Assembly: GCF_000526935.1 (NCBI RefSeq)
Contig: NZ_JAHA01000003.1
Coordinates: forward strand, 372,001 to 436,000
Reading direction: 5' to 3'
Source: Butyrivibrio sp. FCS014
Lineage (GTDB): Bacteria > Bacillota > Clostridia > Lachnospirales > Lachnospiraceae
Length of the DNA: 64,000 bases
Positions 28,895-38,376 of the stretch are shown one piece after another. The notes under the pieces were generated by a model. That model did no database searches, was not told where the DNA came from, and was given only the letters and a program-made list of their open reading frames with translations. Both the position numbers and the translations under genes were made by a program. Each line of letters opens with the position of its first letter. Position 1 is the stretch's first letter.

Positions 28895-29956
28895 ATGATA
28901 AGAAGACCTGATCCCATTAAACCAGGGGACAACATCGGTGTTACGGCGCCTTCCTACGGCCCCGGCACAGAACCCTACAGATCCATGTATTATATTGCTG
29001 CGGATAATATCAAACAGCGCGGATACGGGATAATTGAGGGAGAGACTCTGTTTAAGACCGACGGCATCGGGATCGCCACCAAGCCTGATTTTGCTGCAAA
29101 AGAGCTGGTGGAGTTCTATAAACGTGATGATATAGATGCCATTATTTCCGCCGGCGGCGGTGAGCTCATGAATGAGACCGTCACATATGTTGATTTTGAC
29201 GAGCTTAAGAACTATAGACCTAAGTGGTTCATCGGATATTCCGATAATACCAACTTTATTTTCCCTCTTGTGACCATCACCGGTGTTCAGGGAATCTATG
29301 GTCCTTGTATAAGCGGTTATGCTAAGAAGTGGGAGACTCCTGAAGAGGATGCTTTCGCAATCCTTGAGGGCACCAAAAGCTCTTTTGACGGATATAAGAG
29401 ATTTGTTCTGGAGGAAGAGACAGAAGCTCCTGCAGAATACACCGAGGAGATGATTCGTGCTCCTTATGCTTTTAACAGGGACAGAGAACTGGTCTCTTAC
29501 GCCGGAGATAACGGCTTGATCACCCCTGCCCGGGGAAAAGAAATAGTGATGGAAGGCGTGCTTCTTGGAGGATGTCTTGATATTCTTACCCACTTCGTTG
29601 GAACCAGGTTCGACAGAATGAAACAGTTCAATGAAGAGCACAGGAACGTTATCTGGATAATGGAGGCCTGCGACCTTTCTCCCATGGAGATAAGAAGAAG
29701 CCTCTGGAATCTAAGGGAAGCCGGCTGGTTTGACAGCGCGGCGGGATTTATCATCGGAAGACCAAAGGCTGCCTGGGGAGTGGAGATGCTTGGAGCAGAC
29801 CAGTACAATGCTGTTACCGGCGCACTTTCGGTTCTTGGAAAGCCCATAATCATGGATGCGGAGATCTCTCACATTGATCCGCTGCTTCCAACCATCATGG
29901 GAGCCGATGCGAAAGTAACGGTAAAAGGAAACGATCTTAACATTACATATATCTGA
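28895..29956 (+). CDS. LD-carboxypeptidase, peptidase family S66
   Basis: This 353-residue cytoplasmic-type protein has no signal peptide. S66 enzymes cleave the L,D bond of murein tetrapeptides during recycling, and microcin-resistance MccF-type relatives also belong here. Visible landmarks are KPGDNIGVTAPS at the N-terminus, the nucleophile Ser in IGYSDNTNF, the Glu in WIMEACDLSPMEIRRSL, and the His in ISHIDPLLPTIMGA. It starts at ATG 28895 after GGGGAGAG, 18 bases behind the aldolase gene, so it is probably in the same transcript. The insert between the Ser and the Glu resembles the MccF-like subgroup, so either murein or an antibiotic conjugate is a possible substrate. Confidence 0.88.
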   Translation: MIRRPDPIKPGDNIGVTAPSYGPGTEPYRSMYYIAADNIKQRGYGIIEGETLFKTDGIGIATKPDFAAKELVEFYKRDDIDAIISAGGGELMNETVTYVDFDELKNYRPKWFIGYSDNTNFIFPLVTITGVQGIYGPCISGYAKKWETPEEDAFAILEGTKSSFDGYKRFVLEEETEAPAEYTEEMIRAPYAFNRDRELVSYAGDNGLITPARGKEIVMEGVLLGGCLDILTHFVGTRFDRMKQFNEEHRNVIWIMEACDLSPMEIRRSLWNLREAGWFDSAAGFIIGRPKAAWGVEMLGADQYNAVTGALSVLGKPIIMDAEISHIDPLLPTIMGADAKVTVKGNDLNITYI

Positions 29957-29976
29957 GTATTGAGGGACAGACATCA

Positions 29977-31155
29977 TTGGATAACAGACTTATTAAGATC
30001 ATGCTTGGAGTGATAGGAGCCCTTGCTATACTGGTTGTGGCAGGGGCTTTTATTCGCCTTTCCAAGAATGATAAGGAAGAAGTAAATAATGAAGAGTCCA
30101 TCTTTGAAGATGTGAGCACACTGGAAGCCCTTAATATGGGACTTATTGACGGAGACGAACTTCTGGCGGAAGAGGGCATTGAGAAGAAGGAAGAAGATCC
30201 TGCATCGTCCGCGTCCACCGAGGACAGGGCTGCGGCACTGCTTTCTCTATTAAATGAAGGGCAGCACATTGAGGATACCAGCCAGTTTGTAAAGATCGAT
30301 GTAAAAGACAAAGTGGTCACCGAATCGCAGATCAATGTGGCCGAAGAGGACACGAAGGTTGCGGATGTAGATGAGACCACTGAGGTTTCCGAAGAAGATT
30401 ATTCCGAGGAAGATACCTTTGATGACTGGACTGAGGAAGATGAGGATCTTCTTGCCCAAATAGAGTCTGAAGTTGCAGAGGAAGAGCGTCAGAAAGCACT
30501 TGCGGAAAAGGCAGCAAGTGAAGCTCCCAATATCACCCAGACTGCGGAATATGAATCCGCCCACGCAGGGACCAAGGGCATTGATGTTTCAAAGCATAAC
30601 GGAAACATTGACTGGGGCCAGGTAAAAGCATCAGGCATAAGCTTTGCCATGGTAAGATGCGGATACCGCGGATCTTCTTCAGGTGTTCTGGTTGTGGATC
30701 CCATGTATCAGACCAATATGAACGGGGCGATAAATGCAGGCCTTGGGGTAGGAGTATATTTCTTTTCCCAGGCTGTTAACGTGCAGGAAGCCGTAGAAGA
30801 GGCCTCAATGGTACTTGATCTTTTAAACGGCTACAGCCTGTCATATCCTGTGTATCTTGATGTGGAAAAGAGTAACGGAAGAGGCGATGCCATAAGTCCC
30901 GAGGAGAGGACCGAGATTTGCAGGGCCTTTCTCGCAACCATTTCCAATGCGGGATATACAGCGGGAATCTATTCCAACAAGTTGTGGTTTGAGAACAGGA
31001 TAAACACCGGAAGCCTTACGGACTATAAGATCTGGATGGCACAGTATGTGGATATTCCCACCTATGCGGCTACGCGCTATGACATGTGGCAGTATACTTC
31101 CAAGGGAAGCGTACCGGGAGTCCCCGGTAACTGCGATATGAATGTTTTGAAATGA
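29977..31155 (+). CDS. Membrane-anchored GH25 lysozyme with acidic linker
   Basis: This 392-residue protein has one N-terminal transmembrane segment (LGVIGALAILVVAGAFI). A very acidic, Glu/Asp-rich linker of about 150 residues follows, then a GH25 (Lyc-type muramidase) domain from about residue 198. Catalytic residues fit the Asp in KGIDVSKHNG and the D-x-E pair in VYLDVEKSNG. The predicted role is cleavage of muramic acid glycosidic bonds in peptidoglycan outside the cell. The start used is TTG 29977, preceded by GAGGG. ATG 30001 is in frame and would keep the transmembrane segment but has no clear ribosome site. It lies 20 bases after the LD-carboxypeptidase gene. Confidence 0.9.
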   Translation: MDNRLIKIMLGVIGALAILVVAGAFIRLSKNDKEEVNNEESIFEDVSTLEALNMGLIDGDELLAEEGIEKKEEDPASSASTEDRAAALLSLLNEGQHIEDTSQFVKIDVKDKVVTESQINVAEEDTKVADVDETTEVSEEDYSEEDTFDDWTEEDEDLLAQIESEVAEEERQKALAEKAASEAPNITQTAEYESAHAGTKGIDVSKHNGNIDWGQVKASGISFAMVRCGYRGSSSGVLVVDPMYQTNMNGAINAGLGVGVYFFSQAVNVQEAVEEASMVLDLLNGYSLSYPVYLDVEKSNGRGDAISPEERTEICRAFLATISNAGYTAGIYSNKLWFENRINTGSLTDYKIWMAQYVDIPTYAATRYDMWQYTSKGSVPGVPGNCDMNVLK

Positions 31156-31254
31156 TATTTTTTAGTTTACATTGTTTAGAAATAATTTACGTGCAATATC
31201 GTATACTTCAATTATAATAATAGTTAGCTTAAGTATAATTGGAGGAAAAAAACT

Positions 31255-31956
31255 ATGAATAAGACGATCAGAGCGATTATCGGAATTACACTTTCAGTAT
31301 TTATGCTGGCTTCAATGCCTGCAGTTACATCCTTTGCATACGGCGCCGATACCGAGGTTATGGATTTTCAGGATTCTGTGATCACGGTAGAAGCAGGTTC
31401 CAGCTACACAATGAATTTCAGATCCACTTACAACTACACTTACTACATTCAAGGATCCACAAGTAAAGCCACAAGACTTGATGCATCCTTCAAGAGCGGA
31501 ACTCAGCAGATAACATTTTATGTTGGTGCTGATGAAACTGCCAAGACAATCATATTTTACTTCTATGTTGCTGACGATAGACTTCAGACAACAGATAAGT
31601 GGGATTCAATTCAGGTCAATGTAAAGGGCTCCAAGGCTGCGGCTGCAGCAGCTGTAACACAGAATGTTACTCTTGCCAGCGGTAAGAATGGCAGCGTTGC
31701 GGTAAATGGAAATATTGCAATGCTTAATAATGAGAGCGGAGTAGGAATGGCTTCCTTCTCACTTTCTGACGGAAACGGACATATGGTTCCTTTCACCTAC
31801 AAGGGAATCGTCAATAACGGAAGTGCCAATTATTTCAACCTTGCCAGCAGCATCGGATATGCTTCTCCCAAGATCTCAGAATCTGATAAAGCAGTAATGC
31901 TTGCCAACGGATACGCAGGGGTTTGCGTAAACGGAAATTACAAGAACTGGCCATAA
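31255..31956 (+). CDS. Small secreted protein of unknown function
   Basis: I do not recognise this 233-residue protein. It begins with a clear Sec signal (MNKTIRAIIG, hydrophobic core, cleavage probably near SFAYGA). A Tyr- and Thr-rich predicted beta domain follows (TYNYTYYIQGSTSK, FYFYVADD), then an Ala-rich linker (KAAAAAA) and a second Gly/Asn-rich domain ending NGNYKNWP. The ribosome site GGAGG is strong. An AT-rich leader with TATAAT at 31213-31218 suggests its own promoter, and a terminator follows, so it is probably monocistronic. A wall-associated or carbohydrate-binding role is possible but unproven. Confidence 0.75.
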   Translation: MNKTIRAIIGITLSVFMLASMPAVTSFAYGADTEVMDFQDSVITVEAGSSYTMNFRSTYNYTYYIQGSTSKATRLDASFKSGTQQITFYVGADETAKTIIFYFYVADDRLQTTDKWDSIQVNVKGSKAAAAAAVTQNVTLASGKNGSVAVNGNIAMLNNESGVGMASFSLSDGNGHMVPFTYKGIVNNGSANYFNLASSIGYASPKISESDKAVMLANGYAGVCVNGNYKNWP

Positions 31957-31977
31957 ACATAGTAAAATGCATTATAC

Positions 31978-32010
31978 GGCTCCCGCAGAATATGGCGGGA
32001 GCTGTTTTTT
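31978..32010 (+). terminator. Intrinsic terminator after the small secreted protein
   Basis: The stem pairs GCTCCCGC with GCGGGAGC (3' arm 31995-32002). It is followed by TGTTTTTT and lies 22 bases after the stop codon. Confidence 0.88.
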
Positions 32011-32091
32011 ATGTGTTTAAAGTTTGGAATAGCTGTGATAGAATAGGTTAAATAAGGGATTTTTAAATTATGCTTAGGAGGCACTAAGACA

Positions 32092-33156
32092 ATGGCTGCA
32101 AAGGACAAGTATGTGGCATATGTGGCAAGCTATACATCAGGCTTGGGCACCAAATACGGAATCAGAATCTATGATGTTGATCTCAAGAAGGGCAGACTCT
32201 ATGAGAAGCAGAAGGTTGAGATCACCAATTCATCTTATATCGGAATTTCCCATAACAGGAAGACACTTTATTCCATCACCGATGCCGGAGTTGAGTCCTA
32301 TCACATCCTTGCTGACGGAAGCCTTGAGTTTTTGAATGAGGCATCCATCAACGGAATGAGAGGCTGCTATGTAAACGAGGATCAGGGAGATAACTTCCTG
32401 ATGACCGCAGGTTATCACGACGGCAAGGTTACAATCCTTAAGCTCAACAAGGATGGCAGTATTGGAGAGATAGCAGACGAGAGATATCATAAGGGACTTG
32501 GAACTGCTGCCGGAAGGAATCACGTTCCTCATGTACAGTGCATCAAGATCTCCAAGGACAACAAATATATGCTGGCTGCGGATCTTGGAATGGACAGGAT
32601 CAATATCTATTCCTGGGACAAGGAGACAGGTAAGGTCAAGGAGGTTGATGTGATCCACTGCGATCAGGAATCATCACCAAGACATATGCAGTTCTCCAAG
32701 GATGGAAGATTCCTCTATGTATGCCTTGAGCAGAAGTGTGCAATAGATGTGTACGAATATCATGAGGAGAACGGACTTCCTGAGTTTAACAAGATTCAGG
32801 AAGTATCAAACTCCGACGAATCAGACTCAATCGGTGTTGCCTGCAGTGCTCTGACTTTCTCGGAGGATTACAATTATCTTGTAAGCTCAACAGCAGGAGA
32901 GAACAACGCGATTGTATTTAAGGTTGATAAGGAAACCGGACTTCTTACAAAACAGATCCAGCTTCCGGTTGCGGGAGAGTATCCCAAGGATGTAGCTCTT
33001 TTCCCTGACAACAAGCACCTGGTATCTCTTAATCACGAGTCGGATTCACTGACATTCTTCACCGTTGATATGGAGAAGGGTACCATGGTCATGAACGGAC
33101 CTGAGCTTTCCGTAACAAGACCCAACTGTATTATCTTCCATAAGATCGAAGGCTAA
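32092..33156 (+). CDS. Lactonase-family beta-propeller protein (6-phosphogluconolactonase type)
   Basis: The 354-residue protein fits the YbhE/Pgl family of seven-bladed propellers (COG2706). Family landmarks are YVASYTSG near the N-terminus, RNHVPHVQCIKISKDNKYMLAADLGMDRI, SPRHMQFSKDGRFLYV, and YPKDVALFPDNKHLVSLNHESDSLTFF. Members hydrolyse 6-phosphogluconolactone or related lactones in the cytoplasm. The start ATG 32092 has AGGAGG upstream. It has its own terminator and no oxidative pentose phosphate genes beside it, so the actual substrate is uncertain. Confidence 0.85.
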   Translation: MAAKDKYVAYVASYTSGLGTKYGIRIYDVDLKKGRLYEKQKVEITNSSYIGISHNRKTLYSITDAGVESYHILADGSLEFLNEASINGMRGCYVNEDQGDNFLMTAGYHDGKVTILKLNKDGSIGEIADERYHKGLGTAAGRNHVPHVQCIKISKDNKYMLAADLGMDRINIYSWDKETGKVKEVDVIHCDQESSPRHMQFSKDGRFLYVCLEQKCAIDVYEYHEENGLPEFNKIQEVSNSDESDSIGVACSALTFSEDYNYLVSSTAGENNAIVFKVDKETGLLTKQIQLPVAGEYPKDVALFPDNKHLVSLNHESDSLTFFTVDMEKGTMVMNGPELSVTRPNCIIFHKIEG

Positions 33157-33182
33157 ACATAAGATTGCAAGATAAATAATAA

Positions 33183-33211
33183 GCCCTGTCCATTACGGAC
33201 AGGGCCTTTTT
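33183..33211. terminator. Terminator between convergent lactonase and aroC genes
   Basis: A perfect 9-bp stem, GCCCTGTCC/GGACAGGGC, is followed on the plus strand by CTTTTT. It lies between two convergent stops. The minus-strand tail is only TTATTATTT, so termination of aroC is weaker but plausible. Confidence 0.85.
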
Positions 33212-33239
33212 ATGATCCGGCTGTTTGTATCTTTGTCTT

Positions 33240-34343
33240 TTAATCTTTTTTGTAGAAGTTCTTTATGCTGTCAGCCTTTGAGGACATATTGCTGATCATA
33301 AGGTCCAGCAGGGTGTAAGCGCACATGGATTCAACCACAACGACTGCTCTTGGAACAACCACAGGGTCGTGACGGCCTTTGATGTTGATGGAGATATTAT
33401 CACCGTCTTTGCTTACGGTGTTCTGAGTACGGAAGATGCTGGGAGTTGGCTTAACGTAAGCTCTTAGGATGATCTCACTTCCGTCGGACATTCCCCCAAG
33501 GATTCCGCCTGAGTGATTGGTATTCTTATATACATGAATTCCGTCGGATTCAAAGGAATCGTTGTTGTCGGATCCGTGATAGCGGGATACCAGGCATCCG
33601 TCGCCGATCTCTACAGCTTTAACAGCACCGATACTCATAACGGCTCCGGCAAGAAGAGCGTCCAGCTTATCAAAGACAGGCTCTCCGATTCCTGCAGGTA
33701 CGCCATTTATGCGGCACTCGATGACACCGCCGACAGAATCGTTTTCCTCACGGCATTTGGCTATAAGCTCCATGGCCCTTTTGTCTGCGTCTGCATCGGG
33801 CATGGCTGTGGGAGTGGTAAGACGAAGATCCGCATCAAAATTAGAAGGATCGATCTCAACATCTCCGATGGACCTGGTGTAGGCTGTTACGGTTATGCCC
33901 ATTTCATTAAGGAGCTTACTGCAAAGAGCACCGGCGGCAACTCTTCCTATGGTCTCGCGGCCTGATGATCTTCCGCCTCCGCGATAATCCCTGAAGCCGT
34001 ACTTCCGGTCAAAGCCGAAATCCGCGTGGCCGGGACGATAGTATTTGGCAATTTCATTGTAATCGGAAGAGCGCTGAGATGTGTTTTTTACCATCAAAGA
34101 GATGGGAGTTCCGGTGGTCTTTCCTTCAAAAACACCGGAAAGGATCTCAACAAGATCATCCTCCTTGCGGGAGGTGGTTGCAGAAGAAGTCCCGGGCTTT
34201 CTTCTGTCGAGGAAAGTCTGTATGTCTTTTTCGTTTAGATCCATACCTGCGGGAAAGCCGTCAACGACAACTCCCAAAGCTGCTCCGTGGGACTCGCCCC
34301 ATGTGGTTAAAACAATGTTTTTTCCTATGGTTGATCCTGACAT
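33240..34343 (-). CDS. aroC: Chorismate synthase
   Basis: This enzyme converts 5-enolpyruvylshikimate-3-phosphate to chorismate using reduced FMN, the last step of the shikimate pathway. The 367-residue protein has the family signatures: TTWGESHG at the N-terminus, RPGHADF near residue 105, [18 protein letters not shown] near 122, and the C-terminal GRHDP motif. The start is ATG on the minus strand (34343) with CGGAG upstream. It is a single gene, convergent with the lactonase and divergent from the VanY-type gene; no other aro gene is adjacent. Confidence 0.97.
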   Translation of the reverse strand: MSGSTIGKNIVLTTWGESHGAALGVVVDGFPAGMDLNEKDIQTFLDRRKPGTSSATTSRKEDDLVEILSGVFEGKTTGTPISLMVKNTSQRSSDYNEIAKYYRPGHADFGFDRKYGFRDYRGGGRSSGRETIGRVAAGALCSKLLNEMGITVTAYTRSIGDVEIDPSNFDADLRLTTPTAMPDADADKRAMELIAKCREENDSVGGVIECRINGVPAGIGEPVFDKLDALLAGAVMSIGAVKAVEIGDGCLVSRYHGSDNNDSFESDGIHVYKNTNHSGGILGGMSDGSEIILRAYVKPTPSIFRTQNTVSKDGDNISINIKGRHDPVVVPRAVVVVESMCAYTLLDLMISNMSSKADSIKNFYKKD

Positions 34344-34477
34344 AAATTATCTCCGTTTATAGAATTTTATTAAGTATAGCACAAAAAAGAAGTGAATTAT
34401 TAATGAAATAGAGATATAATATTATCTGTAATTTTATTGAGCAGTTAATATCTGAAGTATTTGAGGGGATTTCCGAT

Positions 34478-35572
34478 ATGGACGCCGATAACCTGCAAAA
34501 GAAGCTTACCTTTAAAAATAAGGTAATTTCTCAGGTTGGAAAATTTAATAGAAAGCACAAGGCTTTTTCTTTTTTGGGAATGGCCTATGCCGTTATCGCA
34601 ATCACTTGTTATAATTTCCTGTTTTATTTCTACAGAAATACCAAGAGGTTTACTGCTCTTGCCTGCATTATCCTGTTTTTTGCGGCAAGCAGCAGCTTTT
34701 CTTATCCGGCAATGTCACTTAATATAAGCTTTGCTTCCAATAACACATTGGATGATACTGCCTATGCCGAGGATGTTGTGATCTCCGAAGCAGAGGTGGC
34801 AGAGAGCAGTGCGGAACTTGCTGCACCCGATGACGTTGACGAAGAGGTGCTTCAGGAGGCAAGCGAAGTTGTTAATCCTGATGCTGCAGAGATCGAGAAC
34901 ATGGTATCTCTCAATGATATTCTCGGGGCGGATGATACTGAGACAGTGATTTCCGAGGATGAGAAAGTGCCCCTTGGAAGTTCCACGAAGCAGACATTCA
35001 GCAGTGATGACTGGCAGATAGTTCTTGTTAACAAACAGCATCCAATTCCTGATGATTACCATTTTAATCTCGGGACCATCAGCGGAAGCATGCAGTGTGA
35101 TGAGAGAGTCATCGCGCCGCTTAAAGAGATGCTTAAGGCTGCAAGAGCGGACGGCGTAGGGCTTATAGTCTGCTCACCCTACAGGGATATTGACAGGCAG
35201 ACCATGCTTTTCTCAAATAAGGTCAATCGCTATATGGGCGGTGGTATGTCCTACATGGATGCCTACAACCTGGCATCACAGGCGGTTACGGTTCCCGGCT
35301 CATCAGAGCATCAGATCGGTCTTGCTGTTGATATTATCACAGCTGATTACACCAGCCTCGATGAGGGCTTTGGAGATACAACTGCGGGCAAATGGCTTGC
35401 CAAGAACAGCTGCAAGTATGGCTTCATATTAAGATATCCTCAGGGCAAAGAGGAGATTACCAGCATTGAATACGAACCCTGGCACTTTAGATATGTTGGA
35501 ACCGACGCTGCTACAATAATTACGGAGAACAACATATGTCTGGAAGAGTTCTGGAACATGTATGTTGAGTAA
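34478..35572 (+). CDS. Membrane-anchored VanY-type D,D-carboxypeptidase (M15B)
   Basis: This 364-residue protein has an N-terminal cytoplasmic segment and hydrophobic segments at about residues 29-50 and 58-80. An acidic low-complexity linker (about 90-165) precedes a C-terminal VanY domain. Zinc and catalytic motifs are visible: SSEHQIGLAVDI (S-x-H-x-x-G-x-A-x-D) and EPWHFRYVG. The predicted role is trimming the terminal D-Ala of peptidoglycan stem peptides outside the membrane. The start ATG 34478 has GAGGGG upstream. tgt follows after 20 bases and probably shares the transcript. Confidence 0.88.
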   Translation: MDADNLQKKLTFKNKVISQVGKFNRKHKAFSFLGMAYAVIAITCYNFLFYFYRNTKRFTALACIILFFAASSSFSYPAMSLNISFASNNTLDDTAYAEDVVISEAEVAESSAELAAPDDVDEEVLQEASEVVNPDAAEIENMVSLNDILGADDTETVISEDEKVPLGSSTKQTFSSDDWQIVLVNKQHPIPDDYHFNLGTISGSMQCDERVIAPLKEMLKAARADGVGLIVCSPYRDIDRQTMLFSNKVNRYMGGGMSYMDAYNLASQAVTVPGSSEHQIGLAVDIITADYTSLDEGFGDTTAGKWLAKNSCKYGFILRYPQGKEEITSIEYEPWHFRYVGTDAATIITENNICLEEFWNMYVE

Positions 35573-35592
35573 TAAGCTTTGAGAGGATTTAT

Positions 35593-36774
35593 ATGTACAA
35601 GATTTTAAAGACAGAAGGAAATGCCAAAAGAGCTGAGTTTGAGACCGTGCACGGTGTCATCCAGACTCCTGTTTTTATGAATGTTGCTACGGTTGCAGCA
35701 ATAAAGGGCGGCGTTTCCACACAGGATCTTGAGGAGATCGGTACTCAGGTTGTCCTGTCCAATACTTATCATTTGCATTTAAGACCCGGAGACGATGTGA
35801 TCTACAGGATGGGGGGACTGCATGAATTTATGTCCTGCAAGAAGCCCATTCTTACAGATTCAGGCGGATTTCAGGTCTTTTCTCTTGCTAAGACAAGAAG
35901 GATAAAGGAAGAGGGAGTTTATTTCCACTCACATATTGACGGCCACAAGCTTTTCATGGGACCTGAGGAGAGCATGCGGATTCAGTCTCACCTTGGATCC
36001 ACCATAGCCATGGCTTTTGACGAGTGCCCTTCAGCAAGAGCAGAGAAGGAATATGTTCAGAAGTCCGTAGACAGGACCACAAGATGGCTCATCCGCTGCA
36101 AAAGCGAGATGGACAGACTCAACAGCCTGCCTTATACGGTGAATCCTCATCAGATGCTTTTTGGAATAAACCAGGGCGCAATCTTTGATGACATCAGGAT
36201 AGAGCACGCCAAGAGGATCAGCGAGCTTGACCTTGACGGATACGCAGTCGGAGGACTTGCAGTTGGTGAGACTCACGAAGAGATGTACCATGTCCTTGAT
36301 ACCGTGGTTCCTTACCTTCCTCAGAATAAGCCCACTTATCTTATGGGCGTCGGAACTCCTGCAAATATTCTTGAAGCTGTGGACAGAGGCGTAGACTTTT
36401 TTGACTGCGTATATCCAAGCAGAAACGGAAGGCACGGACACCTTTATACCAAGCGCGGTCATATCAATATCCTCAATGCAAGATACGAATATGACAATAC
36501 TCCAATAGAAGAGGGATGCGGCTGTCCTGCCTGCAGACGCTATTCAAAGGCCTATATAAGACATCTTCTGAAGGCCGGAGAGATGCTGGGAATGAGGCTT
36601 TGCGTTCTCCATAATCTATATTTCTACAATCATATGATGGAAGAGATAAGAGATGCGATTGATAACGGCTCTTTTGCCTCCTACAAAAAGTCAATGATAG
36701 AGGGAATGATGGAATTTGACGGCGAGCAGGAAGGCGCAAGATACGATATTGCAAGAAACTGGAGAAAAGGATAA
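35593..36774 (+). CDS. tgt: tRNA-guanine transglycosylase
   Basis: This enzyme exchanges guanine 34 of GUN-anticodon tRNAs for preQ1 on the way to queuosine. The 393-residue protein carries the nucleophile region LTDSGGFQVFSL, the family motifs LSNTYHLHLRPG and GGLAVGE, and the zinc site CGCPACRRYS followed by the His in LHNLYFY. The C-terminus is of normal length. It lies between the VanY-type gene and yajC; tgt-yajC adjacency is common in bacteria. A short hairpin overlapping its stop codon may end part of the transcription. Confidence 0.97.
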   Translation: MYKILKTEGNAKRAEFETVHGVIQTPVFMNVATVAAIKGGVSTQDLEEIGTQVVLSNTYHLHLRPGDDVIYRMGGLHEFMSCKKPILTDSGGFQVFSLAKTRRIKEEGVYFHSHIDGHKLFMGPEESMRIQSHLGSTIAMAFDECPSARAEKEYVQKSVDRTTRWLIRCKSEMDRLNSLPYTVNPHQMLFGINQGAIFDDIRIEHAKRISELDLDGYAVGGLAVGETHEEMYHVLDTVVPYLPQNKPTYLMGVGTPANILEAVDRGVDFFDCVYPSRNGRHGHLYTKRGHINILNARYEYDNTPIEEGCGCPACRRYSKAYIRHLLKAGEMLGMRLCVLHNLYFYNHMMEEIRDAIDNGSFASYKKSMIEGMMEFDGEQEGARYDIARNWRKG

Positions 36775-36802
36775 GCCGTACTTGAATTTAAAGCGGCTTT
36801 TT
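36773..36802 (+). terminator. Probable terminator after tgt
   Basis: A short stem, AAGCCG (overlapping the stop codon) and CGGCTT, is followed by T residues at 36798-36802. The stem is only 6 bp, so read-through into yajC is likely. Confidence 0.55.
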
Positions 36803-36846
36803 AGTATTATTGATGGGTGTATTAAATTATTTTATGGGAGGAAGTT

Positions 36847-37197
36847 ATGGGTTTACTTTTAACTGAAGCACAAGCAAATACCACAAGCATCGTTTCGATG
36901 ATTGTTGTTTACGCAGCTGTAATCGGAGTTTTTTATTTTCTTTTCATGCGTCCGCAGAGGAAGGAGCAGAAGCAGAAGGCACAGACACTTGCTGCTCTGG
37001 CTGTAGGCGACAGCGTTAGGACAACCGGTGGTTTCATCGGTACTGTTATCGACATCAATGACGACATGGTTATCGTAGAGTTCGGCAATAACAAGAACTG
37101 CCGTATCCCTATGGTAAAGGAAGCCATCGTTGAGGTTGAAAAGCCTGAAGACGCGGTTGCAACAGCGAATGATACTTCTGATTCCAAGAAGAAGTAA
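36847..37197 (+). CDS. yajC: Preprotein translocase subunit YajC
   Basis: This 116-residue inner-membrane protein associates with SecDF. The single transmembrane segment is MIVVYAAVIGVFYFLFMRP, followed by the family hallmark RPQRKEQK and a small beta domain (VGDSVRTTGGFIGTV). The C-terminal tail is Asp/Ser/Lys-rich. The start ATG 36847 has GGGAGG upstream. secD and secF are not next to it here. Confidence 0.95.
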   Translation: MGLLLTEAQANTTSIVSMIVVYAAVIGVFYFLFMRPQRKEQKQKAQTLAALAVGDSVRTTGGFIGTVIDINDDMVIVEFGNNKNCRIPMVKEAIVEVEKPEDAVATANDTSDSKKK

Positions 37198-37216
37198 TAA
37201 TTGTCATGTCTATACT

Positions 37217-37252
37217 TAAGCCTGATCGGGTCTCCGGTCGGGCTTATTTTTC
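37217..37252 (+). terminator. Intrinsic terminator or attenuator between yajC and leuB
   Basis: A 12-13 bp stem with two G-T pairs (37217-37229 and 37234-37246) is followed by TTTTT. It ends 5 bases before the leuB ribosome site, which leaves no room for a promoter between hairpin and leuB. Confidence 0.8.
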
Positions 37253-37272
37253 AAATAGGAGGAGTATGAGTT

Positions 37273-38376
37273 ATGAAGCTGAACATCACATGTATTCCCG
37301 GTGACGGCATCGGCCCCGAGATTGTTGCGGAGGCCAAAAAGGTACTTAACAAGGTGGCCGAAGTTTACGGACACGAGATGATCTTCAAGGACGTTCTTAT
37401 GGGCGGATGCTCCATTGATGCCTACGGCGTTCCTCTTACTCAGGAGACCATTGATGCGGCAAAGGCTGCAGATGCGGTACTCATGGGTTCAATCGGTGGA
37501 AATACTTCCACATCCCCCTGGTATAAACTTGAGCCATCCAAAAGACCTGAGGCAGGACTTTTAGGTATTCGTAAGGCTCTTGGACTTTTTGCAAATCTTC
37601 GCCCGGCGTATCTTTATCCTCAGCTTAAGGAGGCTTGTCCTCTTAAGGAAGAAGCTGCGGCAAGAGGCTTTGATATGATGATAATGAGAGAGCTGACAGG
37701 CGGCCTTTATTTTGGCGAGCGTTACACCAAAGAGGTGAACGGAGAGCTCACAGCTACAGATACTCTTGTATATAAAGAAAGCGAGATCAGAAGAATCGCC
37801 ATCAAGGCTTTTGAAGTTGCAAGAAAGCGCAGAAAGAGTGTTATAAGTGTAGATAAGGCCAATGTTCTTGATTCCTCAAGACTCTGGAGAAAAGTTGTTG
37901 AGGAGGTTGCAAAGGATTATCCCGATGTTAAGCTTGAGCATATGCTGGTTGATAACTGTGCAATGCAGCTGGTAAGAGACCCCGCTCAGTTTGATGTTGT
38001 CCTTACGGAGAACATGTTCGGAGATATTCTTTCCGATGAAGCAAGCATGATCACAGGTTCCATAGGAATGCTTCCCAGTGCTTCACTTAACGATTCAAGC
38101 TTTGGCCTCTATGAGCCAAGCCACGGAAGTGCTCCGGATATTGCCGGCAAGAATATTGCAAATCCCATAGCAACAGTTCTTTCAGCTGCTATGATGCTCA
38201 GATATACATTTAATCTTGATAAAGAGGCAGACTCCATCGAGAATGCCGTAAGAAAAGTTCTTGAAGAAGGATATCGCACCACCGATCTTATGGGAAATGC
38301 CAAAGAGAGCGAGTTTAAGAAGGTTGGATGCAGCGAAATGGGAGACTTACTGGTTGAACGAATCCTTAGCCTATAA
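37273..38376 (+). CDS. leuB: 3-isopropylmalate dehydrogenase
   Basis: This enzyme oxidatively decarboxylates 3-isopropylmalate with NAD in leucine synthesis. The 367-residue protein has the N-terminal [10 protein letters not shown], the Arg cluster around [20 protein letters not shown], the Lys in SVDKANVLD, and the metal-binding region [19 protein letters not shown] followed by [13 protein letters not shown]. The start ATG 37273 has AGGAGGAG upstream. leuA and leuCD are not in the window. It heads an apparent operon with a GT-C-like gene, ilvD, ilvB and an L,D-transpeptidase. Confidence 0.97.
   Translation: MKLNITCIPGDGIGPEIVAEAKKVLNKVAEVYGHEMIFKDVLMGGCSIDAYGVPLTQETIDAAKAADAVLMGSIGGNTSTSPWYKLEPSKRPEAGLLGIRKALGLFANLRPAYLYPQLKEACPLKEEAAARGFDMMIMRELTGGLYFGERYTKEVNGELTATDTLVYKESEIRRIAIKAFEVARKRRKSVISVDKANVLDSSRLWRKVVEEVAKDYPDVKLEHMLVDNCAMQLVRDPAQFDVVLTENMFGDILSDEASMITGSIGMLPSASLNDSSFGLYEPSHGSAPDIAGKNIANPIATVLSAAMMLRYTFNLDKEADSIENAVRKVLEEGYRTTDLMGNAKESEFKKVGCSEMGDLLVERILSL

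Noticed and set aside
37198-37272. T-box or peptide-leader attenuator before leuB
   Set aside because: Only one terminator-like hairpin fits in 75 bases. No T-box sequence, specifier loop or regulatory-codon leader peptide was found.
38261-38353. ATG at 38261 as the start of the GT-C-like gene
   Set aside because: It would lie deep inside leuB with a translation that mirrors leuB coding and no ribosome site. TTG 38354 has GGGAG at the right distance.
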